The notes under the pieces: model-generated
Told to the model about the DNA's origin: nothing
The model's database searches: none
What the model saw: only the letters and a program-made list of their open reading frames with translations
Part shown: positions 8,504 to 17,329 of the stretch, piece after piece
Numbering within the stretch: the first letter of the stretch is position 1
How the letters are laid out: every line of letters starts with the position of its first letter
Position numbers and translations under genes: made by a program
Assembly: GCF_965184065.1 (NCBI RefSeq)
Contig: NZ_OZ239098.1
Source: Methylopumilus sp026399645
Lineage (GTDB): Bacteria > Pseudomonadota > Gammaproteobacteria > Burkholderiales > Methylophilaceae
Length of the DNA stretch: 64,000 nt
Reading direction: 5' to 3' (one strand)

Positions 8504-9146
8504 GATAGTCCAAGAGCTCAGATGGCTTATCAATGATATATTGAGCGCCCCAGGATTTTGCATCATCCCCTGCTTCTAAATAACCATACCGTGCCGCCAT
8601 ACTTACCATGCCAGCATCATTCGCTGCCATGACATCACGCCTATCATCACCTAAATAAATAATGTCAGATGGTTCTATTGAGAGCATCTGTGATGCCTTA
8701 ATAAGTCCTTCGGGTGAAGGTTTTGGCGCACTAACATCATCACCTGCAATAAGACATGCTGCGCTCTTTAAAAGCGGATGGGAAGACACAATAGGCTGCG
8801 CAAATTTCTTGGCTTTGTTCGTCATAATACCCCAGGAAATTTTGCTAAGGTTTAAAGTATTAATTAATTCCTCAATACCTTCCATGCATTGCATATTTTG
8901 ATTAAATACTTCTTTATAGATATCTAAGAATTCTTGAACACGCGCATCAAAAAGAGGATCATTTTTTTCCATGTTAAACCCAGCTTTAAGTAAACCCGCC
9001 GCACCATGCGAAGCGAACGGCCGTCCTACTAAAAAAGGAATGGGGGGTAAATCATACTGCTGTCTTAATTGATTAAGCGCCCCTACAAGTTGCGGTGCAC
9101 TATCAATCAAAGTACCATCTAAATCAAAAAGAACAGCCTCCATCAT
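8493..9146 (-). CDS. gph: Phosphoglycolate phosphatase-like HAD hydrolase
   Basis: A 217-residue HAD-superfamily phosphatase. Motif I is FDLDGTLIDS with the nucleophile and acid-base Asp pair, motif II lies near GIMTNK, the lysine of motif III is in SAPKPSPEG, and motif IV is YLGDDRRD. The cap inserted after motif I is the alpha-helical C1 type of Gph/CbbY enzymes. It probably dephosphorylates 2-phosphoglycolate. In Betaproteobacteria this paralogue commonly follows ubiG, as here (TAATG overlap of 1 base), and related MupP enzymes act on MurNAc-6-phosphate in Pseudomonas. The exact substrate is therefore open. Confidence 0.85.
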   Translation of the reverse strand: MMEAVLFDLDGTLIDSAPQLVGALNQLRQQYDLPPIPFLVGRPFASHGAAGLLKAGFNMEKNDPLFDARVQEFLDIYKEVFNQNMQCMEGIEELINTLNLSKISWGIMTNKAKKFAQPIVSSHPLLKSAACLIAGDDVSAPKPSPEGLIKASQMLSIEPSDIIYLGDDRRDVMAANDAGMVSMAARYGYLEAGDDAKSWGAQYIIDKPSELLDYLNL

Positions 9147-9865
9147 TAATCTTTTGTAACTTCAAGAAGATAATTCACCGAAACATCATCGCCCAATTTA
9201 TACACATCCGTGATTGGGTTATAAGTCATACCTTTTAAGGTAACAACCGTTAGATCTTCGTCTCGACACCAAGAAATGAGTTCAGAGGGTTTAATAAATT
9301 TTTCGTAATCATGTGTGCCACGCGGTAATAAATTTAGAATATATTCAGCACCAATCACTGCAAATAAATATGCTTTTATATTGCGATTAATGGTCGACAT
9401 AAAAAGAGTACCACCTGGTTTTAAAAGTTTCGCGCATAACGACACAACAGCTGATGGCTCTGGCACATGCTCTAACATTTCCATACATGTAATCACATCA
9501 AACATAGATTTATGTTTTGAAGTAAAGGCTTCTAGGGAAGTACATTGATAATCAATATCTATCTTCGTTTGCAGTGCATGGAGTTTTGCAATGTTGATCA
9601 CTTTCTCACCCATATCAATCCCTGTGACATCCGCACCCAGATTTGCCATAGATTCAGAAAGAATGCCCCCTCCGCAACCTATATCGAGCACTTTTTTATG
9701 CTTTAAATTAATTTTTTCATGGATAAAATTAAGACGGAGAGGATTGATATCGTGAAGTGGTTTAAATTCACTCGTCTTATCCCACCATTTATGAGCGAGC
9801 TCATTAAATTTAGCGATTTCTTCTTCAGAAACGTTTATATGTTTTGCTTTAGCTTGAGTTGCCAT
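9146..9865 (-). CDS. ubiG: Ubiquinone biosynthesis O-methyltransferase
   Basis: UbiG carries out both SAM-dependent O-methylations in ubiquinone synthesis at the inner face of the membrane. The 239-residue product has the UbiG start (EEIAKFNELAHKWWD), SAM motif I VLDIGCGGGILSE, and the downstream EMLEHVP and LFMSTINRN motifs that separate UbiG from other methyltransferases. The N-terminus is about ten residues longer than usual and overlaps the previous gene by 31 bases. No better start exists, since the next Met is far inside the domain. Its presence indicates a ubiquinone-based respiratory chain. Confidence 0.95.
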   Translation of the reverse strand: MATQAKAKHINVSEEEIAKFNELAHKWWDKTSEFKPLHDINPLRLNFIHEKINLKHKKVLDIGCGGGILSESMANLGADVTGIDMGEKVINIAKLHALQTKIDIDYQCTSLEAFTSKHKSMFDVITCMEMLEHVPEPSAVVSLCAKLLKPGGTLFMSTINRNIKAYLFAVIGAEYILNLLPRGTHDYEKFIKPSELISWCRDEDLTVVTLKGMTYNPITDVYKLGDDVSVNYLLEVTKD

Positions 9866-11169
9866 CTGAGTGCTATGTCCTTACATGATTGAATATCAAT
9901 GGATGTTAAGTGTCCTTCTTCATATTGCAATAAACCATTCACCCACACATGACTGACCTCTTCACGCGTGGTTGCATAAACTAAATGACTCATAGGGTCA
10001 AACATAGGTAATGTAGATAAGTGATCCATATTAAATACTGTTAAATCTGCAAACTTTCCTTTTTCAATCGACCCAATATAATCTTCAAGCCCTAGTGCTT
10101 TTGCAGCATTAATAGTGACCATATCTAATGATATTTTAGCGTCAAGTATCGCAGGATTTTTTGTCATACCTTTGGCAAGCAAAGATGCTAATTGCATATC
10201 ATGCAATACGTCTTGTTTATTATTGCTGGCACTTCCGTCTGTACCAATACATATATTAATATGGTTTTTTTGTAACGCTTCAATATTAGCGATACCACTG
10301 CCTAATTTTAAATTGGATGTCGGGCAATGAATGACCGATGCAGATTCTTTTGAAAGTGTGCATAAGTCTTCATCGTTCAAATAAACAGCATGCACTGCCA
10401 TAAATTGTGGGCTTATGATCCCAAGACGATTGAGTCTCTCAATGGGTCTTATTTGATATTGTTTTAGGCTCTCGCTAATTTCATTTTCTGTTTCATGGAC
10501 ATGCATATGAATCGTGAGATTAAGTTGATTCGCATAAGTTAACACTTGATTTAAGGTTTTATCTGAAACTGAGTATGGTGCATGCGGGGCTAAGCTTGAT
10601 GTGATAAGACTTTCATCACGCCAACCATCTCTGGCTTCAAGCCCTTTCATTAGATAATCTTCTCCGTCATTAGCGTAATTCGAAGGATAATCCATCACAA
10701 GTAGACCGATGTTAGCTCGCATACCACTTTGTTTAATCGCACGAGATGCGGCCTCAGGATAAAAATACATTTCATTCATCGTAGTCACACCACTTTTTAG
10801 CATTTCAGCGCACGCAATCAATGTGCCGTCATGCACAAAATCCGGTGTGACCCATTTTTTTTCAAGCGGCCAAATAGAGTCATTAAGCCATGTATCAAGG
10901 GGTTGATCGTCGGCAAAACCTCTTAATAAATTCATCGCAGCATGTGTATGTGCATTAATAAGGCCAGGCGTGATAATGTGATGATGGAGCTGAAAGTGCT
11001 GATTGGATTGATAAAGGGACGCGACTTTTTTAGTCTCAATAATATCGATGATTCTATCCTCATCAATAATAATCGAATGATCTTCGAGTACCGTATTCTG
11101 TGGCCTAACGGGACAAATCCATTTGGCAGAAATAATCGTGCTGACAGGTTGGATACGCATATCTGTCAT
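9835..11169 (-). CDS. TRZ/ATZ amidohydrolase, probable 5'-methylthioadenosine/S-adenosylhomocysteine deaminase
   Basis: A 444-residue metal-dependent amidohydrolase. The metal site shows HTHAAMN, the second cluster is HMHVHETENE, then a His in MAVHAVYL and the metal-binding Asp in IGTDGSASNN. A composite beta-sandwich is formed from both ends, including GKFADLTVFNMD. Members of this group (MtaD, chlorohydrolases) deaminate MTA, SAH or related adenosines. Betaproteobacteria keep this gene directly ahead of ubiG, where clearing SAH made by methyltransferases makes sense; the pairing is a known neighbourhood but the role is inferred. Substrate prediction from sequence is weak within this family. 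Confidence 0.85.
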   Translation of the reverse strand: MTDMRIQPVSTIISAKWICPVRPQNTVLEDHSIIIDEDRIIDIIETKKVASLYQSNQHFQLHHHIITPGLINAHTHAAMNLLRGFADDQPLDTWLNDSIWPLEKKWVTPDFVHDGTLIACAEMLKSGVTTMNEMYFYPEAASRAIKQSGMRANIGLLVMDYPSNYANDGEDYLMKGLEARDGWRDESLITSSLAPHAPYSVSDKTLNQVLTYANQLNLTIHMHVHETENEISESLKQYQIRPIERLNRLGIISPQFMAVHAVYLNDEDLCTLSKESASVIHCPTSNLKLGSGIANIEALQKNHINICIGTDGSASNNKQDVLHDMQLASLLAKGMTKNPAILDAKISLDMVTINAAKALGLEDYIGSIEKGKFADLTVFNMDHLSTLPMFDPMSHLVYATTREEVSHVWVNGLLQYEEGHLTSIDIQSCKDIALRWQLKLKQNI

Positions 11170-11175
11170 GAGCTA

Positions 11176-12489
11176 TTATTCGAAGGGATGTTTAAGGACG
11201 ATCGTTTCATCACGCTCAGGGCCAGTCGATACAACATGAATCGGCACTTCGCATAATTTTTCTAATGTCTTGAGGTAAAGCTGCGCATTTTTTGGAAGAT
11301 CATCCATCGATTTAATACCGAAGGTACTTTCATCCCAGCCATCGACTTCAATAAAAATAGGTTTACAACGCTCTACTTGATCAGCACCCAAAGGAAGAAG
11401 ATCAATTTTTTTACCGTCTAATTCATAGCCTACACAGATACCAATTTTTTTAATACCATCCAAAACATCAAGTTTCGTAATACATAAGCCCGTTAAACTA
11501 TTAATCATCGCGGAGCGTTTTAATGCAGCTGCATCAAACCAACCACAACGCCTTTTTCTTTTAGTCACCGTACCAATTTCTTTTCCTTTTGTTGACATTT
11601 GATATCCCGGCGTCCCTTGGGTTTCAATATCAAGCTCACTCGGAAAAGGCCCACCACCAACACGGGTCGTATAAGCTTTTGTGATACCTAAAATATAATG
11701 CAACATATGCGGACCAACTCCAGCGCCTGCTGCTGCCTGGCCTGATACGCAATTGGACGAAGTCACATAAGGATAAGTCCCGTGATCAATATCTAGAAGT
11801 GAGCCTTGCGCGCCTTCGAATAGTAAATTCTTATTTTTAGCATTTGCCTCATAAAGTTTTTGTGAAACATCAGCAAGATATGGTTTTATTTTTTCTGCAT
11901 GCGTCATAGAAAGATCAAACTGCTGATTGACATCAATCGGATCTTTTTTTAAGTAATGTTGCAAGACAAAGTTATGGTAATCCATGACTTCTGCAAGTTT
12001 ATTTTTGAAATTATCTGGATTAAGTAAATCGTATACGTGGAGGGAACGACGAGCCACCTTGTCTTCATAAGCAGGGCCAATACCTTTACCGGTAGTACCA
12101 ATTTTAGCTTCACGCATGGCTTCTCGACCTTGGTCGAGTGCTACGTGATGCTTTAAAATTAAAGGGCAGCCTGGACTTACAAATAAACGACTTTTGACTT
12201 CAATGCCATCGGCTTCGAGCGTCTTGATTTCGTGAAGTAAGTGCTCAATATCGAGCACAACACCATTGCCAATAAAGCAATCTACGTTTTTACGAATAAT
12301 GCCTGAGGGGACTAAATTTAGTTTATATTCTTTTTGGCTTGAGCCTTGGCCAATCACTAAGGTATGGCCTGCATTATGTCCACCCTGAAATCGAACAACA
12401 CCTTCTGCGTGATCCGTTAACCAATCGACAATTTTACCTTTACCTTCATCGCCCCATTGTGTACCAATGACTACTAAATTTTTTGCCAT
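11176..12489 (-). CDS. purA: Adenylosuccinate synthetase
   Basis: PurA joins IMP and aspartate using GTP in the first step from IMP to AMP. The product starts MAKNLVVIGTQWGDEGKGKI, the GTP loop of the family, and includes FQGGHNAGHTL, IGTTGKGIGPAYEDK, EGAQGSLLDIDHGTYPYVTSS and RVGGGPFPSEL. The frame extends to a TTG at 12495, but ATG 12489 matches the family start and gives 437 residues. It lies 6 bases after hisZ; this hisZ-purA pair is common in Beta- and Gammaproteobacteria. Confidence 0.97.
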   Translation of the reverse strand: MAKNLVVIGTQWGDEGKGKIVDWLTDHAEGVVRFQGGHNAGHTLVIGQGSSQKEYKLNLVPSGIIRKNVDCFIGNGVVLDIEHLLHEIKTLEADGIEVKSRLFVSPGCPLILKHHVALDQGREAMREAKIGTTGKGIGPAYEDKVARRSLHVYDLLNPDNFKNKLAEVMDYHNFVLQHYLKKDPIDVNQQFDLSMTHAEKIKPYLADVSQKLYEANAKNKNLLFEGAQGSLLDIDHGTYPYVTSSNCVSGQAAAGAGVGPHMLHYILGITKAYTTRVGGGPFPSELDIETQGTPGYQMSTKGKEIGTVTKRKRRCGWFDAAALKRSAMINSLTGLCITKLDVLDGIKKIGICVGYELDGKKIDLLPLGADQVERCKPIFIEVDGWDESTFGIKSMDDLPKNAQLYLKTLEKLCEVPIHVVSTGPERDETIVLKHPFE

Positions 12490-12495
12490 CTTCAA

Positions 12496-13647
12496 TTAAA
12501 CCGTTTTGACTTTCCACGATTTGCTCGCGTCTTGAATCAATATGCGATCACAATTATTTTGTATCGCATTCATATCGCCAAATAAATCAATCGCAACAAT
12601 TTCACCTTGTTGACGTAATGACTCAATGGCATTTTGTAATGCGCTATCACTTCCTTGAGGGGCTAAAATGGCTTTCGCTTTTTTACCACTAGGAAATAAA
12701 GTGACAATATTTTTTAAATCCATCGTGAAGCCTGTGGCTGGACGATTACGTCCAAATGATGCGCCAATATTATCATAGCGTCCACCTAATGCAATGGGTG
12801 AATAACACTGATCTGCATACACTGAAAATACTAAACCATTATGGTATTGGTAGCCACGAATATCACTTAAGTCATAGGACACTTTAATCTGGTTGTTTTT
12901 TAAAGCCTGATCAAGTTCGTTTAAAAATTGCAGCGCACTTTTAATAGCCTTATCTTGCGGCAATACTTTCTCAGCTTCTTTTAGAATATTGACATCACCA
13001 TAAAGGCTTACTAATGCAATGAGTGCGTCGCGATTTTTTTTGTCTAATGATTTGGTAAGATCAATCACTTCTGATTTATCTTTTTTCTGCATCGCTTGAT
13101 ACAAAAGATCAAGTTGGTCACGTGCCATATTGGATGACGCAATTAAGGACGTAAAAATATCAAGATGATTAAAATCAAATACTGGGTTTTGAATACCGAT
13201 AGTACTAAGTGTTTTAATCAGAAGTGTTTGAATTTCAAGATCAGCTTCAATGCCCTTAAATCCATAGAGCTCAGCCCCAATTTGGAATGGCTCTCTTGAC
13301 TGTAAAAAGCTGGCTGGCTTCGTTCTTAACACTGAGCCTGCGTAAGATAATCTTGTGACTTCGTCATTTTGAATAAGGTGTGCATCAATGCGAGCAACCT
13401 GAGGTGTGATATCAGCGCGAACACCCATAAGTCTTCCTGTTAACTGATCGACCACTTTAAAGGTATCAAGATCCATGTCTTGGCCATTGCCATTTAAAGA
13501 TTCAATGTATTCCAGCATAGGAGGAATGACATAGAGATAACCATGCGCTTGATAGAGGTCAAGAATAGAGCGTCTTAATGACTCAAGATAGACTGCTTCA
13601 TCAGGAAGCATATCTTCAACGTAATCTGGGAGCGTCCATTGATTCAT
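12496..13647 (-). CDS. hisZ: ATP phosphoribosyltransferase regulatory subunit HisZ
   Basis: HisZ is a catalytically inactive relative of histidyl-tRNA synthetase that pairs with short-form HisG for the first step of histidine synthesis. The protein (383 residues from ATG 13647) has the class II fold, with LPDYVEDMLPDEA, the motif 2-like RVDITPQVARIDA variant (seen as RADITPQVARID) and ALGGRYD plus GFTMDL near the C-terminus. It lacks the full anticodon-binding domain of HisS, which is encoded separately at 28448-29713. It implies that this genome uses HisG of the short type. Confidence 0.95.
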   Translation of the reverse strand: MNQWTLPDYVEDMLPDEAVYLESLRRSILDLYQAHGYLYVIPPMLEYIESLNGNGQDMDLDTFKVVDQLTGRLMGVRADITPQVARIDAHLIQNDEVTRLSYAGSVLRTKPASFLQSREPFQIGAELYGFKGIEADLEIQTLLIKTLSTIGIQNPVFDFNHLDIFTSLIASSNMARDQLDLLYQAMQKKDKSEVIDLTKSLDKKNRDALIALVSLYGDVNILKEAEKVLPQDKAIKSALQFLNELDQALKNNQIKVSYDLSDIRGYQYHNGLVFSVYADQCYSPIALGGRYDNIGASFGRNRPATGFTMDLKNIVTLFPSGKKAKAILAPQGSDSALQNAIESLRQQGEIVAIDLFGDMNAIQNNCDRILIQDASKSWKVKTV

Positions 13648-13650
13648 CAA

Positions 13651-13836
13651 TTAGCGACCTAATAATAAAAAGATTAATCCTAATAAAAAAGACATCAGGC
13701 CCATAAAGCGAATCTGGCCAGATTTCATTTTAATCAGTTTTCTAAAAGTTTCACGCCAACCTTCTGGAAAACATAAGGGCATGAGACCTTCTAGTATCAA
13801 CATTAGGTTAAAAGATGAAAAAAGCCAACTCTTCAT
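13651..13836 (-). CDS. DUF2065 small membrane protein
   Basis: A 61-residue protein with two hydrophobic segments, SWLFSSFNLMLILEGLMPLCF near the N-terminus and MGLMSFLLGLIFLLLG at the end, joined by a short basic loop. This is the pattern of the DUF2065 (YjeT) family, found between hflC and hisZ/purA in many Proteobacteria. The function is unknown. The position right after hflC suggests a link to the HflKC membrane assembly, but only context supports that. Spacing is 2 bases to hflC and 3 bases to hisZ. Confidence 0.85.
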   Translation of the reverse strand: MKSWLFSSFNLMLILEGLMPLCFPEGWRETFRKLIKMKSGQIRFMGLMSFLLGLIFLLLGR

Positions 13837-13838
13837 TA

Positions 13839-14714
13839 CTAATCTTTTTTCTTCTTAGAGCTACGCATGTACTTTAAAAAATCTGATGTCGGATCTAAGA
13901 CCAACACGTCAGCTTTATCTTTAAAGCTTTTTTTGTAAGCTTCAATACTTCGGTAAAAAGCATAAAATTCAGGATTCTTAGCATACGCATTTGCATAGAT
14001 TTCTGAAGCTTTTGCATCTCCATCACCCTTTACTTTCTGCGCTTCCCTGTAGGCTTCAGCAATAATGACATCACGTTGCTTCTCTGCATCGGCACGAATT
14101 TTTTCTGACGCTGCAAATCCTTGTGAGCGTAATTCATTAGCAACAGAATTACGTTCGGCATTCATACGCTGATAAACAGACTCACTGACTTCTTTCGGAA
14201 GATCCACTCGTCTTAAGCGCACATCTAAAATTTGAATACCCAACGAACGCAAATCACGATCAGCACGATCTGTGAGAATTTGCATAATTTCTCCACGCTC
14301 ACCAGATACGACATCATGAATGGTCCTTTTACCAAACTCTGCGCGCAATCCATCATTCACTGTTTGAGAAATTCTTCTCTCAGCCTGAACTTCATCACCA
14401 TTCACGGATACATAGTATTTTGCAGGATCAACAATTTTCCATTTAATGAATGAATCGACAAGCACATTTTTCTTTTCGCTCGTGATAAAACGATCAGGCT
14501 CTTGGTAGTTAAGTGTCAAAATTCGATTATCAAAAAACCGCACATTTTCAATAAGCGGTGTTTTGAAATAAAGTCCTGGCTCTTTTTTGATGGATACGAT
14601 TTCACCTAAACGAAATACAATGGCGTACTCTCTTTGATCCACTGTAAAGGTAGACATCGCTAAAATCACAATGCCTGCTAAAAAACTCACTAACACATAT
14701 GTAATATTTTTCAT
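13839..14714 (-). CDS. hflC: HflC, SPFH-domain modulator of FtsH
   Basis: HflC pairs with HflK in a large membrane cage around the FtsH protease. The 291-residue protein has one N-terminal membrane helix (VLVSFLAGIVILAMSTFTV) followed by the SPFH/band 7 domain beginning VDQREYAIVFRLGE. Next come a long charged helix (about residues 170-235, ending KVKGDGDAKASEIYANAY) and a short C-terminal hydrophobic-capped segment. Length and order are as in E. coli HflC. It lies 5 bases after hflK. Confidence 0.95.
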   Translation of the reverse strand: MKNITYVLVSFLAGIVILAMSTFTVDQREYAIVFRLGEIVSIKKEPGLYFKTPLIENVRFFDNRILTLNYQEPDRFITSEKKNVLVDSFIKWKIVDPAKYYVSVNGDEVQAERRISQTVNDGLRAEFGKRTIHDVVSGERGEIMQILTDRADRDLRSLGIQILDVRLRRVDLPKEVSESVYQRMNAERNSVANELRSQGFAASEKIRADAEKQRDVIIAEAYREAQKVKGDGDAKASEIYANAYAKNPEFYAFYRSIEAYKKSFKDKADVLVLDPTSDFLKYMRSSKKKKD

Positions 14715-14719
14715 ATTCT

Positions 14720-15922
14720 TTATCTCACTTCCCGATCTCTTGATTTAAAGGCATCTCGCGTTCGTTCTAAGTTTTGCATCGATGACTGATTCATATCGAC
14801 TTGAGGTATGACGTCTACCCTAGGCGATGTCGTTTCTGGTGTTGCTTGCTGAATCAGTTTATCTAAAGGCAAATAAAGTAAATTATTTGAATTTTTTTGA
14901 TCGATAAACACTTTAGAAACATTCGATAATATTTGTTCTTGTGCTTCGATATAAAGTCGATCTCGCATGACTTCGGGTGCCCGATTATATTGCGTTAATA
15001 TTTGTTCAAACCTACTCGCATTACCCTTCGCCTCATTTTCAACTTTTAAACGGTAGCCTTGTGCTTCTGCTGTCAGCCTTGAAGCTGTACCTTTAGCTTT
15101 TGGGATGATGTCATTGGCATAGGCTTGACCCTCATTTTTTTGTCGCTCTAAGTCCTGCTTAGCTTTAACAGCATCATCAAATGAAGCTTGAACCTGTTCT
15201 GGCGGCTGCGCATTTTGCATGGTGACACTTGTGACATTAATGCCCGTATTGTATCGATCTAAGATTTCTTGCATGAGCTTTTTGGCTTTAACAGCAATCT
15301 CTTCGCGACCTTCATATAAGGCAAAATCCATTTTGCTTTTTCCGACGATTTCACGAATCGCAGTTTCAGCAGCACCTCTTACTGAAGATTCTGCTGAACG
15401 ATTATTAAATAAAAAATCTTCTACTGATTTTAAGTTGTATTGCACAGCAAATTGGAGGTCAATGATATTTTCATCATCCGTTAACATTAGTGACTCTCTA
15501 ACTTCTTTTGATCTAGCATCAGCATCACCAGCGGAACGGTAACCTACCTCAATGGTGCGGACTTGTTCAAGGTTAACCACCTCAGCTGACTCAATCGGAA
15601 ATGGAATATGCCAACGCGGTCCTGGCATCGTCACTTCTGTATTTTTGCCGAATCTTAAAACAACACCACGTGAACCTTGGTCTACAATATAAAAGCCTGT
15701 AGCTGCCCAAAGCAGAACTACAATAAGGAGAATGGGTAAAAGAGGAAGTTGGTCACTTCCTGAATTTGGTGTTGCATTGCCTCCGCTAGGCTTGGGTATT
15801 TTTTGGTCTGTGTCTTTTTTACCAAAAATACGGCCTATTTTCTTTTTTAAATCACTCAAAAGCTCGTCTAGATCGGGAGGTCCTTCTTCTTTGTTATTAT
15901 TTTGCCCAGGATTTTTTGCCAT
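14720..15922 (-). CDS. hflK: HflK, SPFH-domain modulator of FtsH
   Basis: The partner of HflC. The 400-residue protein has a Gly/Pro/Asp-rich cytoplasmic N-terminus (PGQNNNKEEGPPDLDELL), a membrane helix near residues 65-85 (PLLPILLIVVLLWAATGFYI), and an SPFH domain from VDQGSRGVVLRFGK. An Ala/Gln/Glu-rich helix with the KAKGTASRLTAEAQGY motif follows. Its N-terminal LSDLKKKIGRIFG segment is conserved in the family. The gene begins 13 bases after hflX, and hflX-hflK-hflC is the standard order. Confidence 0.96.
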   Translation of the reverse strand: MAKNPGQNNNKEEGPPDLDELLSDLKKKIGRIFGKKDTDQKIPKPSGGNATPNSGSDQLPLLPILLIVVLLWAATGFYIVDQGSRGVVLRFGKNTEVTMPGPRWHIPFPIESAEVVNLEQVRTIEVGYRSAGDADARSKEVRESLMLTDDENIIDLQFAVQYNLKSVEDFLFNNRSAESSVRGAAETAIREIVGKSKMDFALYEGREEIAVKAKKLMQEILDRYNTGINVTSVTMQNAQPPEQVQASFDDAVKAKQDLERQKNEGQAYANDIIPKAKGTASRLTAEAQGYRLKVENEAKGNASRFEQILTQYNRAPEVMRDRLYIEAQEQILSNVSKVFIDQKNSNNLLYLPLDKLIQQATPETTSPRVDVIPQVDMNQSSMQNLERTRDAFKSRDREVR

Positions 15923-15935
15923 AAATTTATTCTAA

Positions 15936-17075
15936 TTAATAGTTAAGGGGATTTTCTTCAAATATTTCGGTTTCAGCTGAATGCTTTGCAACATGTAGTT
16001 GGAGGATAGCCTCTTTTAAAAGTTCAATCCCCTCGCCTGTCTTTGCAGATAACTGAATAGTAGAAATTCTACCATATTCATCTTTTTCATGATTCGCCTT
16101 TATATCAAGTCTATCAATCTGATTTAAAACAAGAATTTGTGGTATTGACGCCGCTTTAATCTCTTCTAGAATCTTATTCACCGCAATGATTTGCTCACTA
16201 TGATTTGGGTTGGCCATATTCACGACATGAAGCAGTAAATCAGCCTCTCTTGACTCTTCAAGAGTCGATTTAAACGCCTCAATCAAGGTGGTAGGAAGCG
16301 CCTTAATAAAGCCCACCGTATCTGAGATCACACATTCCACCCCTTCCTGAATAAAAAGTTTTCGAGAGGTGGTATCAAGTGTTGCGAAAAGCTGATTCAT
16401 CGCTAATGCATTCGCATGCGTTAGCTGGTTAAAGAGTGTGGATTTACCCGCATTGGTATAACCTACAATGGAAATGTTGAGCACATTCGACCGACTTCTT
16501 TTTTTTCGCTGCATCGTACGTTGTCGTTTTAATTTATCTAATTTTTCTTTCAACTGCTTAATGCGAAGTTTTAACATCCGGCGGTCAAGTTCCAATTGCT
16601 TTTCACCGGGGCCTCCTCTCACACCAATACCCCCTTTTTGTCTTTCTAAGTGACTCCAGCCTTTAATCAGTCTTGTCGATAAGTGATCAAGCTGCGCTAA
16701 TTCGACTTGAAGTTTTCCTTCGTGACTTTTGGCGCGCTTTGCAAAAATTAAAAGAATGAGTGCGGTGCGATCAAAGATGCGCGTACTAAAATATTTTTCT
16801 AAGTTTCGCTCTTGGGAGGGGCTGAGGTTATGGTTAAAAATGACGGTATCGGCTTTTGACTCTTGAATCATAAACTTCACTTCTTCAGCTTTTCCTGAGC
16901 CTAAAAAATACTTAGGGTCGGGGGCTGATCTCTTAATATTCACTGTGCTCACAATGTTCATGTCGGCACTTAATACGAGCTCTTTAATTTCTTCGAGGCT
17001 CTCTTCGAAATCGTTATCACCAAAGTTAATACTGATTACACAGGCGGACTTTCCTTCATTCGGACGTTCAAACAT
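15936..17075 (-). CDS. hflX: Ribosome-associated GTPase HflX
   Basis: HflX splits stalled ribosomes, especially under heat stress. The protein (379 residues from ATG 17075) has the HflX N-terminal domain with FNHNLSPSQERNLE and the glycine-rich linker GGIGVRGGPGEKQLELDRR. The G domain has G1 GYTNAGKSTL, G2-G3 FATLDTTSR and DTVGF, and G4 NQID. A start at TTG 17078 is also open but less likely. It overlaps the hfq stop by one base (TGATG), so translation is probably coupled to hfq. Confidence 0.96.
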   Translation of the reverse strand: MFERPNEGKSACVISINFGDNDFEESLEEIKELVLSADMNIVSTVNIKRSAPDPKYFLGSGKAEEVKFMIQESKADTVIFNHNLSPSQERNLEKYFSTRIFDRTALILLIFAKRAKSHEGKLQVELAQLDHLSTRLIKGWSHLERQKGGIGVRGGPGEKQLELDRRMLKLRIKQLKEKLDKLKRQRTMQRKKRSRSNVLNISIVGYTNAGKSTLFNQLTHANALAMNQLFATLDTTSRKLFIQEGVECVISDTVGFIKALPTTLIEAFKSTLEESREADLLLHVVNMANPNHSEQIIAVNKILEEIKAASIPQILVLNQIDRLDIKANHEKDEYGRISTIQLSAKTGEGIELLKEAILQLHVAKHSAETEIFEENPLNY

Positions 17076-17311
17076 CAATCATCATCTGCTGGTGGCTCTA
17101 TGTTGACATTTCGCATGGGCACAATCGTTGAAATAGCATGTTTATAGACGAGTTGACTCACAGTATTTTTTAATAAAATAGCATATTGATCGAATGACTC
17201 AATATTGCCTTGTAATTTAATTCCATTCATTAAATAAATAGATACTGATACATGTTCTTTTCTGAGTTGATTTAAAAACTCATCTTGTAAATGTGTCGTC
17301 TTTTTTTCCAT
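17075..17311 (-). CDS. hfq: RNA chaperone Hfq
   Basis: Hfq is a hexameric Sm-like protein that helps small RNAs pair with mRNAs. The sequence LQDEFLNQLRKEHVSVSIYL begins the Sm1 motif, followed by NGIKLQGNIESFDQYAILL and the Sm2 motif VYKHAIST. The conserved Gln of the proximal RNA site (LQD) and the YKH triad are present. ATG 17311 gives 78 residues; a TTG four codons upstream is also open. The short C-terminal tail (ending NVEPPADDD-like acidic residues) is typical of Betaproteobacteria. Here it follows gltX and not der, unlike the common der-hfq order. Confidence 0.96.
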   Translation of the reverse strand: MEKKTTHLQDEFLNQLRKEHVSVSIYLMNGIKLQGNIESFDQYAILLKNTVSQLVYKHAISTIVPMRNVNIEPPADDD

Positions 17312-17329
17312 AGAGGATTCCAAATATAG